This document shows, one piece after another, positions 25,939 to 34,075 of a stretch of DNA of 64,000 nucleotides. The translations under genes were made by a program, and so were the position numbers. Source of the DNA: Bacteroidales bacterium (lineage in GTDB: Bacteria > Bacteroidota > Bacteroidia > Bacteroidales > GCA-2748055); NCBI GenBank assembly GCA_021738565.1, contig JAIPBT010000021.1:1-64000 (forward strand), read 5' to 3'. Below the pieces are notes generated by a model. That model saw only the letters and a program-made list of their open reading frames with translations, was not told the origin of the DNA and made no database searches. Position 1 is the first letter of the stretch. Every line of letters starts with the position of its first letter.

Positions 25939-26718
25939 ATGTTTTTCCGGATTTCAAACATTTTGTTACTGCTTCTGGTTAACTTATCAAGTGCAATCCC
26001 GCAGAATGTTAATACAACCACCTCTTTTGTAGGTGTGGTTTACGATGAGAACTTAAAGCCGGTTCCCTATACGCATGTGATATCGCGCCTGACCGGTATA
26101 GCAGATGTCACCGATACCCTTGGTATTTTCATACTTCGTGTATTACCCAGGGATCAATTATCATTTTACAATCTGGCGTATCACGATACGACTGTGAATA
26201 TTGACACTTCCTACACCGGGTTTTATCTGAAGCTTAAAAGAAAGCGCTATCCATTGAAAGAAGCAAAGATCTTCAACTGGGGATCGACCTATGAAGATCT
26301 TTTAAATGAAGTTGAACGGCAGGGGGTTCCTGATGATCTTGGAGAACAACTGGGATTGCCTTCACAGGACCCTGACCTGATTCCCTTCGAAATGGACGAA
26401 AAGAAAATCAAAAGTCCCGGTTTCCTGATCATGTCCCCGGTGTCATTTTTATATTACAATCTTTCAAGAAAGGCAAAAGGAGCCCGGAGGGCGTTTAAAT
26501 TAGAGCAGGACAGGGAATTGCTTGAACGGTTCAGAAAGGTCATTTCGAAAGACAACATATCAGATATTACCGGACTGGCGGGGGAGGAACTTGAAGCATT
26601 TATCATATTTCTTAACATGCGTATGAGTTGTGACCACAAATGCGATGAATTTGAACTTCTCAGTGAGATCCATTCGGTCTGGAAAATTTACCAGGAAAAC
26701 AATAAGATTGTGCAATAA
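25939..26718 (+). CDS. secreted protein with a carboxypeptidase-regulatory-like domain
   Basis: A 259-aa protein. A signal peptide (MFFRISNILLLLLVNLSSA) is followed by a CarboxypepD_reg-like sandwich at residues 30-100 (GVVYDENLKPVPYTHVIS; TDTLGIFILRVLPRD) and a helical C-terminal half without cysteine pattern or known motif. It resembles many uncharacterised Bacteroidota periplasmic proteins. No clear operon partner; the DUF1080 gene follows after 102 bp on the same strand. Confidence 0.75.
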   Translation: MFFRISNILLLLLVNLSSAIPQNVNTTTSFVGVVYDENLKPVPYTHVISRLTGIADVTDTLGIFILRVLPRDQLSFYNLAYHDTTVNIDTSYTGFYLKLKRKRYPLKEAKIFNWGSTYEDLLNEVERQGVPDDLGEQLGLPSQDPDLIPFEMDEKKIKSPGFLIMSPVSFLYYNLSRKAKGARRAFKLEQDRELLERFRKVISKDNISDITGLAGEELEAFIIFLNMRMSCDHKCDEFELLSEIHSVWKIYQENNKIVQ

Positions 26719-26820
26719 ACAATCTTTTTTCTATTTTTATTGGCTCGTACATATGTCCTGGAATTACGTAATTAATCATAAATAATACATTATAAAACAA
26801 CACATTAAATAAATAATATC

Positions 26821-27570
26821 ATGAAAAAAACAATTTTCCTAACACTGGTCTGTTTTGCATTGCTTCCATTTATGAATATGTATTCACAGGAAAAGATCAC
26901 CGATCCCAAGGACACGGAAAAATGGAGTCCCGTACCTGTTGTTGTCACACCGGGTGAGGGGACGGCACCTCCTTCGGATGCTATTGTATTGCTGGGAGAA
27001 GGGAATGACCTGTCGATGTGGGAATCCCGGGACGGCGGAGAGGTTGAATGGGATATCGAGGATGGGGTTCTGACCGTTGTCAAGGGAAAGGGCGTTATAA
27101 GGACGAGAAACTATTTCGGGGATTGCCAGTTGCATGTTGAATGGCGCACACCTTCGGAAGTTGTTGGTGAAGGACAGGGCAGGGGAAACAGTGGTGTATT
27201 CCTGATGGGCAGGTACGAGGTCCAGGTACTGGACAGTTACAACAACCGCACCTACTCTAATGGACAGGCAGCTTCCATATACAAGCAGCACATTCCGCTT
27301 GTTAATGCCTGCCGACCTCCCGGAGAATGGCAAACCTATGATATCATCTGGAAGGCGCCTGTATTTAATGAAGGTGGAAGTGTAGAGGAGCCTGCCTATA
27401 TAACCGTCCTTCACAATGGGGTTCTTGTTCAAAACCACGTAGAGATCAAAGGAACAACAGATTTCATCGGGATCCAGACATACAAACCTCACGCGGATCG
27501 ACAGCCGCTGGTTCTGCAGGACCATGGCAATCCGGTCAGTTACCGCAACATCTGGATAAGGGAGTTGTAG
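26821..27570 (+). CDS. second DUF1080 protein, secreted
   Basis: A 249-aa protein with a signal peptide (MKKTIFLTLVCFALLPFMNM) and the DUF1080 fold: LSMWESRDGGEVEWDIEDG, DCQLHVEWRTP, GRGNSGVFLMGRYEVQVLDS, and FIGIQTYKPHADRQPLVLQDHG. Unlike the copy at 22205 it lacks a lipobox and belongs to the form with NSGVFLMGRYEVQVLDSY. Probable 3-keto-glycoside cleaving enzyme. The composite repeat begins directly after its stop codon. Confidence 0.88.
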   Translation: MKKTIFLTLVCFALLPFMNMYSQEKITDPKDTEKWSPVPVVVTPGEGTAPPSDAIVLLGEGNDLSMWESRDGGEVEWDIEDGVLTVVKGKGVIRTRNYFGDCQLHVEWRTPSEVVGEGQGRGNSGVFLMGRYEVQVLDSYNNRTYSNGQAASIYKQHIPLVNACRPPGEWQTYDIIWKAPVFNEGGSVEEPAYITVLHNGVLVQNHVEIKGTTDFIGIQTYKPHADRQPLVLQDHGNPVSYRNIWIREL

Positions 27571-28310
27571 GGGTTCGCCTGCGGAGAACGTTAGGGTAAC
27601 TGCTTCGTAATGGAAGGGTTACACAGACCACGGAGAAAGCACAGAGAAGAATTTGTTGGTGTCTTGCAAAATTCGCTGGGGCGGACGATAGGTGCTCACT
27701 TAGGGAGCGTTAGGGGTTCATTCGTGATCAATAGGAGGTCCTTCGGCTCGTAACTCGGTGAACTCGTTACTTCGCTCAGGAACCGACAGGCAATGGGGGG
27801 TAATGAAACCTCGGCAGGCTCGGTTTATAATCCGCTTCGATTTTTCTTTTTCTATAGGCATTTGGCTGCTTCTTTTACGGCTCCGTTTCTTTACCTGGTG
27901 TTCCTTGTTAAAAGCACCTTCCACACTTTCAAATTCCTCTTAACACACCCGGATCGAGCTTGCCGAGATCCCTATCCTAACTAACTTATAGCCGGTTCCT
28001 GAGCGAAGAGGTGAGCCTGCCGAACCTCGAGCCGAAGGACAGCTAATTTCATTAAGACCGGTTCCTGAGCGCTTTCGCTTAACTACGGCGGTGAGACAGC
28101 GAAGAGGTGAACTTACCGAATCTCGAGAAGGACAGCTAATCATCTTAAAACCGGTGCCTGACCGCCTTCGCTTAACTGCGGCGGTGAGACAGCGTAAAGC
28201 TTGCCGAACCTCGAGGAAGGATCCCTTAACGGTCATTATTGTTACAGGATTTTGGAATACCTGATTTTAAGTCCGGTTCCTGACCGCTTTCGCTAACGCC
28301 TTTTCCGGGT
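27571..28310. repeat. dispersed composite repeat, copy C (multi-unit)
   Basis: Several related units follow each other: inverse mini-hairpin units with gttaggg (27572-27600, 27692-27717); gatcaataggaggtccttcgg...gctcaggaaccga (27728-27787); ccggttcctgagcgaagagg...gccgaaggac (27992-28040); two further ccggt(t/g)cctga(g/c)cg... units with cttcgcttaactacggcggtgag (28059-28135 and 28151-28225); and one more at 28274-28305. Some units end in cagctaat. No gene is supported here; short frames are repeat translations. Confidence 0.7.
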
Positions 28311-28687
28311 AGTTTCAGTGCCTGTGGAAAGCTATATTGACAGCGTGCTGAGTTTAAATCTTTGAAACCACTGTGTTAAATGAGTTCTACAAATATTTCT
28401 CTCCGGTAAAGTTTATTAACGCAGAAATCTTCAGCATTTATCATTGGAAATTCGTTGAAAAATTGGTTATGTCCAAAAACAGGAATTTGCTTGACTTTTA
28501 TGGCTGTATTTCTTAATATTGCTTAGAAGCCATATGTGAAAAACCTGTAGATATTATTTTCACTACACCCTCTGAACTATTGATTTGATTTAATGCCAAA
28601 TCATTGTCCTTCTGGAACACAAAGAAGAATTAATCTACAAATTGATCATGCAGCGATATCACCTGTAAAATGTAACGCACATTTTAA
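28311..28687. other. AT-rich intergenic stretch, nothing recognised
   Basis: I see no ORF with coding character, no RNA gene and no strong terminator in this stretch between the repeat cluster and the small ORF at 28688. Composition shifts to AT-rich here and stays so to about 30470. Confidence 0.5.
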
Positions 28688-28909
28688 ATGTCGCTGAAAA
28701 CTGTTTTAAAACCCTTAAATCTGGTAAATAAAGGAGTAAACATTGTTTCAGCAAATATTTCTATTATAGCTGAAGGAGATATTGTAATTCAATCAGATGT
28801 CTTTGTTGGATATGATTCAAATTTAATATTAGATGTTGGTGAAGAGATAGTAATACAATCGGATTTTGAAGTAGCATTAGGATCCACATGCTTTATTAAA
28901 ATAAACTGA
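28688..28909 (+). CDS. small protein of unknown function, possible surface-protein tail
   Basis: A 73-aa frame: ISIIAEGDIVIQSDVFVGYD and EIVIQSDFEVALGSTCFIKIN show a repeated beta pattern like the D-I-x-I-x-x-G-F-x-V-x-x-G-x-x-F segments at the end of large Bacteroidota surface proteins. A TAA lies directly before the ATG. It has no signal peptide, so it may be a leftover C-terminus rather than a working gene. Confidence 0.35.
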   Translation: MSLKTVLKPLNLVNKGVNIVSANISIIAEGDIVIQSDVFVGYDSNLILDVGEEIVIQSDFEVALGSTCFIKIN

Positions 28910-28938
28910 ATAAAGATTAATAACCTATGTGAACTACA

Positions 28939-29580
28939 ATGAAACGATTTTCAATATTTATATTTTGGATAATTTTGGTTGTCAGTTATTCTTTTGGACA
29001 AGATACCAAATGCCAAATAGGTGTTGTTGGTGGACCATCCTTTTACTGGATTAGAGGAGAAGGGATTGAACCCGAATCTCATAGTGGAATAGGATATTCA
29101 TTAGGGCTCACACTGGAGTATCGCTTTAATAACAATTTTGCATTTGAATCTGGGATATATTATTTTAATAGAAAATTCTACTATGAAACTCCACCAACTG
29201 TGCTCAATTATTCAAATCTAAGTAATACGGAATACCGATTTATTAATTTTCCTCTTAAAACAAAATACTATATTGGGAAGCAGAAGAATATTTTTATTGG
29301 TACTGGATTAGCTTTATCAAGAGTAATGTATGCTATAACTACAATCTATGATCCTTTGTTAGATGATCAGCCTTTTTTTTTAAATGATATAGAGTTTTAT
29401 GATAAATTTCAAGCAAAATTTATCGGAAATATTGGTTATAAATTTGCACTTTCTGAAAAAGCTGACATTTACATTGAAATTGTTGATTATCTTGGATTAT
29501 TAAATATTACAACCTCTCCCCATCCTATTCGAAAATCAAATAGTCTAAATCTATTGTTAGGATTGAGATTAATAAAATGA
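28939..29580 (+). CDS. outer-membrane beta-barrel protein (PorT-like)
   Basis: A 213-aa protein with a signal peptide (MKRFSIFIFWIILVVSYSFG) and alternating beta strands: GVVGGPSFYWIRG, GIGYSLGLTLEYRFNNNFAFESG, NFPLKTKYYIGKQKNIFIGTG, and a final SLNLLLGLRLIK ending in a hydrophobic strand. This is the small outer-membrane beta-barrel (PF13568-type) pattern. It overlaps the next gene by 4 bp (ATGA), so both form one unit in the AT-rich islet. Confidence 0.75.
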   Translation: MKRFSIFIFWIILVVSYSFGQDTKCQIGVVGGPSFYWIRGEGIEPESHSGIGYSLGLTLEYRFNNNFAFESGIYYFNRKFYYETPPTVLNYSNLSNTEYRFINFPLKTKYYIGKQKNIFIGTGLALSRVMYAITTIYDPLLDDQPFFLNDIEFYDKFQAKFIGNIGYKFALSEKADIYIEIVDYLGLLNITTSPHPIRKSNSLNLLLGLRLIK

Positions 29581-30461
29581 AAAATAAATATTTCACAATT
29601 ATTGTTTTTGCTATTGTACTATTCTCTAACCAGGGAAAGTCCCAATCATTAACACTGATCTCAACAGATACAAGCAATTCATGGGAGTATTCTTTTGACG
29701 GGTTTGAAGCTGGCGATATGAGGTATCATCAAAAATATTTAAAAGACACAATCATTGATTCTTTAGAATATGCAGTTTTTAAAATTGACAGTTATTCATA
29801 TTATAATCCGGCAGGACTTTTCATCGGTGAATATTCTTATTACAGTCGTGAAATATTAGTAAGAGAAGAAAATGGGAACCTTTACGTTGTTGGATATTAC
29901 AATGGAATTGAATCTTTAGTGTTTAGTTCAAATTGGGAAATAGGCGATACTATTATATTTAGGGAAGATGACTCTGAAGATGATATTGTATTAATAAGTA
30001 TCGATACGGTTAAGTATGGCTCGCGTGAAAGAAGAGTGTGGAATTTTACTAAAGTTGTCGGTTTTACTGTCGCTTCATTTATCGAAGGTATAGGTAGCAC
30101 ACTTGATATAATCGAAACCCCTTTATCATATTCTGACTACTATTATGGTTTTTTAGAATGCTGTATCATTGAAGGCGAAACAATATACAATGATTGTCTT
30201 TTCCCACTGAACACAGAATTTAAACAACGCTTAAATGTCGGTTTTGAAATATATCCGAATCCTGTATCTGCTGGTATATTCTTCATTTCCACCCAACAAG
30301 ATGATCTTAATAACCTCAGGTATGAGATTTTTGATATTTCAGGCTAGGCAGTTCTAAACAATAAGATTGAAAATAAAGTAACACAGGCAAAAATACCCGG
30401 GAAGCTGCAAAATGTTTACACAGTGGCAATTTACAGGGGGGCTCAACTATTGAAAACTTAA
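29577..30461 (+). pseudogene. T9SS-sorted secreted protein truncated by in-frame TAG
   Basis: Signal peptide MKNKYFTIIVFAIVLFSNQG, an unidentified beta-rich body, and a C-terminal sorting domain FEIYPNPVSAGIFFIS...YEIFDISG. TAG at 30345-30347 ends the frame in the middle of that domain. The same frame continues AVLNNKIENKVTQAKIPGKL and ends YRGAQLLKT at 30461, exactly the missing half of a type A sorting domain. A single change at one codon would restore it. As read, the product lacks a working sorting signal and would probably not be exported through T9SS. Confidence 0.8.
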
Positions 30462-30474
30462 AAAATTGTGTGTG

Positions 30475-31803
30475 TTAATAATTCAAAATGATGGCTTTCC
30501 GGATATAGGTCCTGTCACCGGTCTTCAGGCGGATGAAATAGGTGCCCGGCGGTACCTTTGAATCGTTGGAGTTTTGCAGGTCCCACCTGATCTTGATCTC
30601 ATTCTCGTTGTTGTTGCCATTATACAGCTCCCTGATGCGCTTGCCGGATGTATCAAAAATGTCTATTGCCAGGGTCTGGGGTTCACCGGAAAAATAGTGA
30701 ATGTAAAGATGAGTTGCTGACGGGACAGGGTAGACCCTCAGGGGATTGTGATCGTTTGCCGGCAATCTGCTTACCGATGCTATGATATCCTTAAAATCAA
30801 CCGCATGTGAGGATGTTTTAATTGACACAAAGTCGGTACCTTCAAAAGATGCCACTCCGCCGGCTGTGGCAAACCACAGTATATTGTCCGGGCCCTGGGC
30901 AATGTCAAAAACCATGTTGTCGGCAAGGCCATTTTCCATCGTGTAATTGGTGAATTGCATGGTATTCTTATTGAACTTGCTGATGCCCTCACTGGTTCCC
31001 ATCCAAAATTCATCTCCGGAATCCTGGAAGATGTCGTTAACTTCATCATCTGCAAGACCGTCTGTTGTGCTCAGATAGAGGCCCCAGCCTTTATCCCCAT
31101 CCTGGTGTGTATGGCAGGATACCCCCTCTGTTGTCCCGAACCACTGGTATCCGTCATGGTCCGTAAAAATGCTTTTTATCGTATTTCCGGCGATGCCTGT
31201 CCATGGCTGCTCGTAATAGCTGGCTCCTGAAAATCCGTCGATCTCATTGATAACCCTACCTGCTCCACGATTCATTGCGCCGACATATACAGTGTCGTTC
31301 TTGGCGCCCAGCGAAAGCAATTCATAATTTGGGATCCCTGATTCTGAAGGTCCCCAGCCTTTCTCAAGCCATGTCCACTGGTCATTTTCAAAAACGGCCA
31401 TCCCTTCGGGTGTGGCAAAATACCTGGTGCCGGAGCTGTCCAGCACGATGTCAACAACCCGGTTGGATCCAAGTGCGCTGTTCACGGAATCATAGCGGAC
31501 GGCACCGGTTATTCCCTCATCGTTGTATTCCGCGGCTGCAATACCGTTGTCTGTTCCTATCCATAAAATGAATCCGTCATCATCTTGCTCAGCAGCAAGT
31601 GAATTGACAATTCCGGGTGTGGAAGGCCTGGTATTGTATGCCTGCCAGTTGGTGCCGTCAAACCTGAGCAGCCCCATGTTCGTCCCGAACCACTTAACGT
31701 TGTATTCATCTACATATACAGCCCTTACTGTGTCTCCTGCAGGTTGCCCGGAGACACGGAAAAATGCGATCAATGCGATGAGGATGGCAATGTAATTTTT
31801 CAT
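30475..31803 (-). CDS. two-component-regulator-propeller-like T9SS protein
   Basis: A 442-aa secreted protein. After the signal peptide (MKNYIAILIALIAFFRVSG) come Reg_prop-type repeats: YNVKWFGTNMGLLRFDGTNW, LWIGTDNGIAAAEY, YQWFGTTEGVSC, EFWMGTSEGISKFN and ILWFATAGGVASFEG, then a C-terminal type A sorting domain (RVYPVPSATHLYIHYF; PPGTYFIRLKTGDRTYIRKAI). Such propellers normally form the sensor part of hybrid two-component systems; here there is no kinase, so it is a free secreted propeller. Start 31803 begins at the signal peptide. Confidence 0.85.
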   Translation of the reverse strand: MKNYIAILIALIAFFRVSGQPAGDTVRAVYVDEYNVKWFGTNMGLLRFDGTNWQAYNTRPSTPGIVNSLAAEQDDDGFILWIGTDNGIAAAEYNDEGITGAVRYDSVNSALGSNRVVDIVLDSSGTRYFATPEGMAVFENDQWTWLEKGWGPSESGIPNYELLSLGAKNDTVYVGAMNRGAGRVINEIDGFSGASYYEQPWTGIAGNTIKSIFTDHDGYQWFGTTEGVSCHTHQDGDKGWGLYLSTTDGLADDEVNDIFQDSGDEFWMGTSEGISKFNKNTMQFTNYTMENGLADNMVFDIAQGPDNILWFATAGGVASFEGTDFVSIKTSSHAVDFKDIIASVSRLPANDHNPLRVYPVPSATHLYIHYFSGEPQTLAIDIFDTSGKRIRELYNGNNNENEIKIRWDLQNSNDSKVPPGTYFIRLKTGDRTYIRKAIILNY

Positions 31804-31914
31804 AAGAGGGCCAGGGGCCAAGGGCCAAAAGCCAGAGGGCAATAGCCTTTTTTATATTAAATAATCATTTTATTGTATATGAAGACGTATGTTTTTTCAA
31901 TTTGTTACAATTTG

Positions 31915-33510
31915 CTATGAAATTTCTTCTTTTTCCCTGTCCCAGGTAATTTTTCGTCCCTCTTTATAGGATATGGTTGCCATTGCTGCTGTGATCCCCT
32001 CGTCAAATGCCTGGTCGATGTCACAGCTGGGTTGCCTGTTATCCCGTATGGCCTGTACCCATTCAGCAATATGCAGGTGAGTTGTATCTACCCTTCTTCC
32101 TCCCCTGTAGGTATAAAGCAACCCACGGCCTGCAAAATACTGCTCGGTGGGGGAGGCTATGGCATCCACATCTTTCCTTCCTGGTATGTATGAGTATATT
32201 GGGGTATCGGGATCGATCAGTCCACTGCGGATCTTGTCCCTGTACCGGGTACTTTCCCTGCACGCGTATATGCTCAGGTTATTGCCCAGTTCCATGTGGC
32301 CGTCATGTCCCATGATCACCTTACCCCGGTCGCGGTTGTTCGCGAGTGTTGCACTGTAAAGCAGGGCAAAATTCTTTTCAGGGTATTCGAATGTGGCGTT
32401 CCAGACATCCGGCACCTCGCGGACCTCATTTACAAAATGTTCAGGTTTTTCATAGAAATAGACGCCTCCTGAGGATACAGCGGTTTCCGGGATCCCCATT
32501 TTCACGATCTGATTGACGGCATCATATTCATGGGTCAGCAGGTCACCGGAAAGTCCTGTTCCATAGTCCCACCAGCACCTCCAGCGAAAGAATCTTTCAG
32601 GGCTGAACGCGTGTTTGCTTTCACAGGGTTCTTCAAACTGTTTCCAGTCGATGGTTTCGGGTGTCCCCTCCGGGTCAATGTCATATACCCAGGCACCGTT
32701 GGGAGAATTGCGGTTGGTTGTGACCTCAATCAGGTTGATATCTCCCAGGAGTCCCTTTTCAACAGCTTCTGCTGCTTTAATGTAACTGTCTGTTTGCCTG
32801 CCCTGGTGACCAAGCTGGAATACTACGCCGGTGTCCTTTATTACATCCCTGATGGCGAAGACCTCTTCAGGCAGCCTTGTCAATCCTTTTTCAACGTACA
32901 CATGTTTGCCAGCCCTGGCTGCATCGATGGCAATTTTTGTATGCCAGTGGTCTGGTGCTGCAATGATCACTGCATCAATGTCATCTGCCCTGATAAGGTC
33001 CCTGTAATTTGTATATATTTTTGGCATCCTCCCATAGGAACCTTTGAGTCCTTCCCGGTTGATATTTGCAGCTGCTGATGCAGCTTCATCGTTACGCTTT
33101 GTAAACAGATCGCAAACCCCGTTTACAATGATATTCAGATCATCCTGCTCTTTGAACTCAGTATACCGCCTGTCATTGCTGTTCTGATCGGCACTGTCTT
33201 TCCAGTTCTGCACCTGTGAGGGCATTGCAAATCCTGCTGCCTTCATAAGTTGTTTTCCCCTGATCCCGAAACCGATAATACCCAATCTCAGAGGTTCCCC
33301 GTCCCATATCTTTTTGGGCTCCCCTTCGGGAGTACTGCTCATGTTCAGCTCCCTGCTTAGCTGGTGACTGCGGTAATGATCAAGTTTCTTTTTTCTCCAT
33401 ACTCCGAATGCAAATGCACCGAGTACGGGCACAGTTGCCATTCCTTTAAGTAATTCCCTTCTGTTGAGTTTATTTTTTGGTTTTTCGTTCTTTTGCTGAT
33501 TCTTTTCCAT
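31915..33510 (-). CDS. Gfo/Idh/MocA oxidoreductase with twin-arginine anchor
   Basis: A 531-aa protein. The N-terminus carries LNRRELLKGMATVPVLGAFA, a Tat-type signal or anchor almost equal to the internal segment of the DoxX fusion at 3380. The NAD(P)-binding part has LRLGIIGFGIRGKQLMKAAG, and AGKHVYVEKGLTRLPEE stands in place of the usual EKP loop (Pro replaced by Gly). The C-terminal part has HEYDAVNQIVKMG. Homologues oxidise or reduce sugars, including glycoside 3-oxidation, often with tightly bound cofactor when exported. It lies 11 bp after the DoxX gene, on the same strand. Confidence 0.88.
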   Translation of the reverse strand: MEKNQQKNEKPKNKLNRRELLKGMATVPVLGAFAFGVWRKKKLDHYRSHQLSRELNMSSTPEGEPKKIWDGEPLRLGIIGFGIRGKQLMKAAGFAMPSQVQNWKDSADQNSNDRRYTEFKEQDDLNIIVNGVCDLFTKRNDEAASAAANINREGLKGSYGRMPKIYTNYRDLIRADDIDAVIIAAPDHWHTKIAIDAARAGKHVYVEKGLTRLPEEVFAIRDVIKDTGVVFQLGHQGRQTDSYIKAAEAVEKGLLGDINLIEVTTNRNSPNGAWVYDIDPEGTPETIDWKQFEEPCESKHAFSPERFFRWRCWWDYGTGLSGDLLTHEYDAVNQIVKMGIPETAVSSGGVYFYEKPEHFVNEVREVPDVWNATFEYPEKNFALLYSATLANNRDRGKVIMGHDGHMELGNNLSIYACRESTRYRDKIRSGLIDPDTPIYSYIPGRKDVDAIASPTEQYFAGRGLLYTYRGGRRVDTTHLHIAEWVQAIRDNRQPSCDIDQAFDEGITAAMATISYKEGRKITWDREKEEIS

Positions 33511-33521
33511 AACAACAGTAT

Positions 33522-34004
33522 TTAACCATCAACACGTTTTTTGGATATAAACCGATCCAGTCCGATTATTTTGCTTGTAGGGAACACCAACAATACAATG
33601 AGTGTCAGCAGCTCAATAAGATTTTTATTGATAAGCATATAGGTTCCCTCTGCAGGAATCGCATACACTGCATTTATAAATGGCGGATGTGACAGGTAAT
33701 ACATGGCAAGCAGGGCGATTCCGCCGTAATATGCAATCCTCGTAAACAAGCCCAGTAAAAGTGCCAGTCCAATAAGGATCAGTCCCCATATATTGAGGAA
33801 ATCTATGATCTCAAGCAACCCTGTATTTCCTGCGATAGCATGAAATAATCCGGAGAACCATCCCCTGGAATCCATCAGGTACCCTACGGAGGACCAATTT
33901 GGATTCATTAATTTGATGATGCCTTCATATAGAAAATGCCATCCTATTGCAACACGCAGTATTACAAGGAACCAGAGCTGTGTTTTGGTATATTTTTGAT
34001 CCAT
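33522..34004 (-). CDS. DoxX family membrane protein
   Basis: A 160-aa protein with four hydrophobic helices. VILRVAIGWHFLYEGIIKLM, LNIWGLILIGLALLLGLFTR and AMYYLSHPPF are closely similar to the N-terminal domain of the fusion at 3380, so the two are paralogues. DoxX proteins are membrane redox-associated proteins thought to interact with quinone or partner oxidoreductases. It starts a two-gene unit with the Gfo/Idh/MocA enzyme. Confidence 0.88.
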   Translation of the reverse strand: MDQKYTKTQLWFLVILRVAIGWHFLYEGIIKLMNPNWSSVGYLMDSRGWFSGLFHAIAGNTGLLEIIDFLNIWGLILIGLALLLGLFTRIAYYGGIALLAMYYLSHPPFINAVYAIPAEGTYMLINKNLIELLTLIVLLVFPTSKIIGLDRFISKKRVDG

Positions 34005-34075
34005 CTTACAAAGTTTGATTCAAAAAACAAAGCCCTAAATTTAATAAAATTGTATTACCCGGGAAGCTGAAAAAA

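Noticed and set aside
32530-33078. 182-codon + strand frame
   Set aside because: Antisense to the Gfo/Idh/MocA gene; Cys/Phe-rich without domain character.
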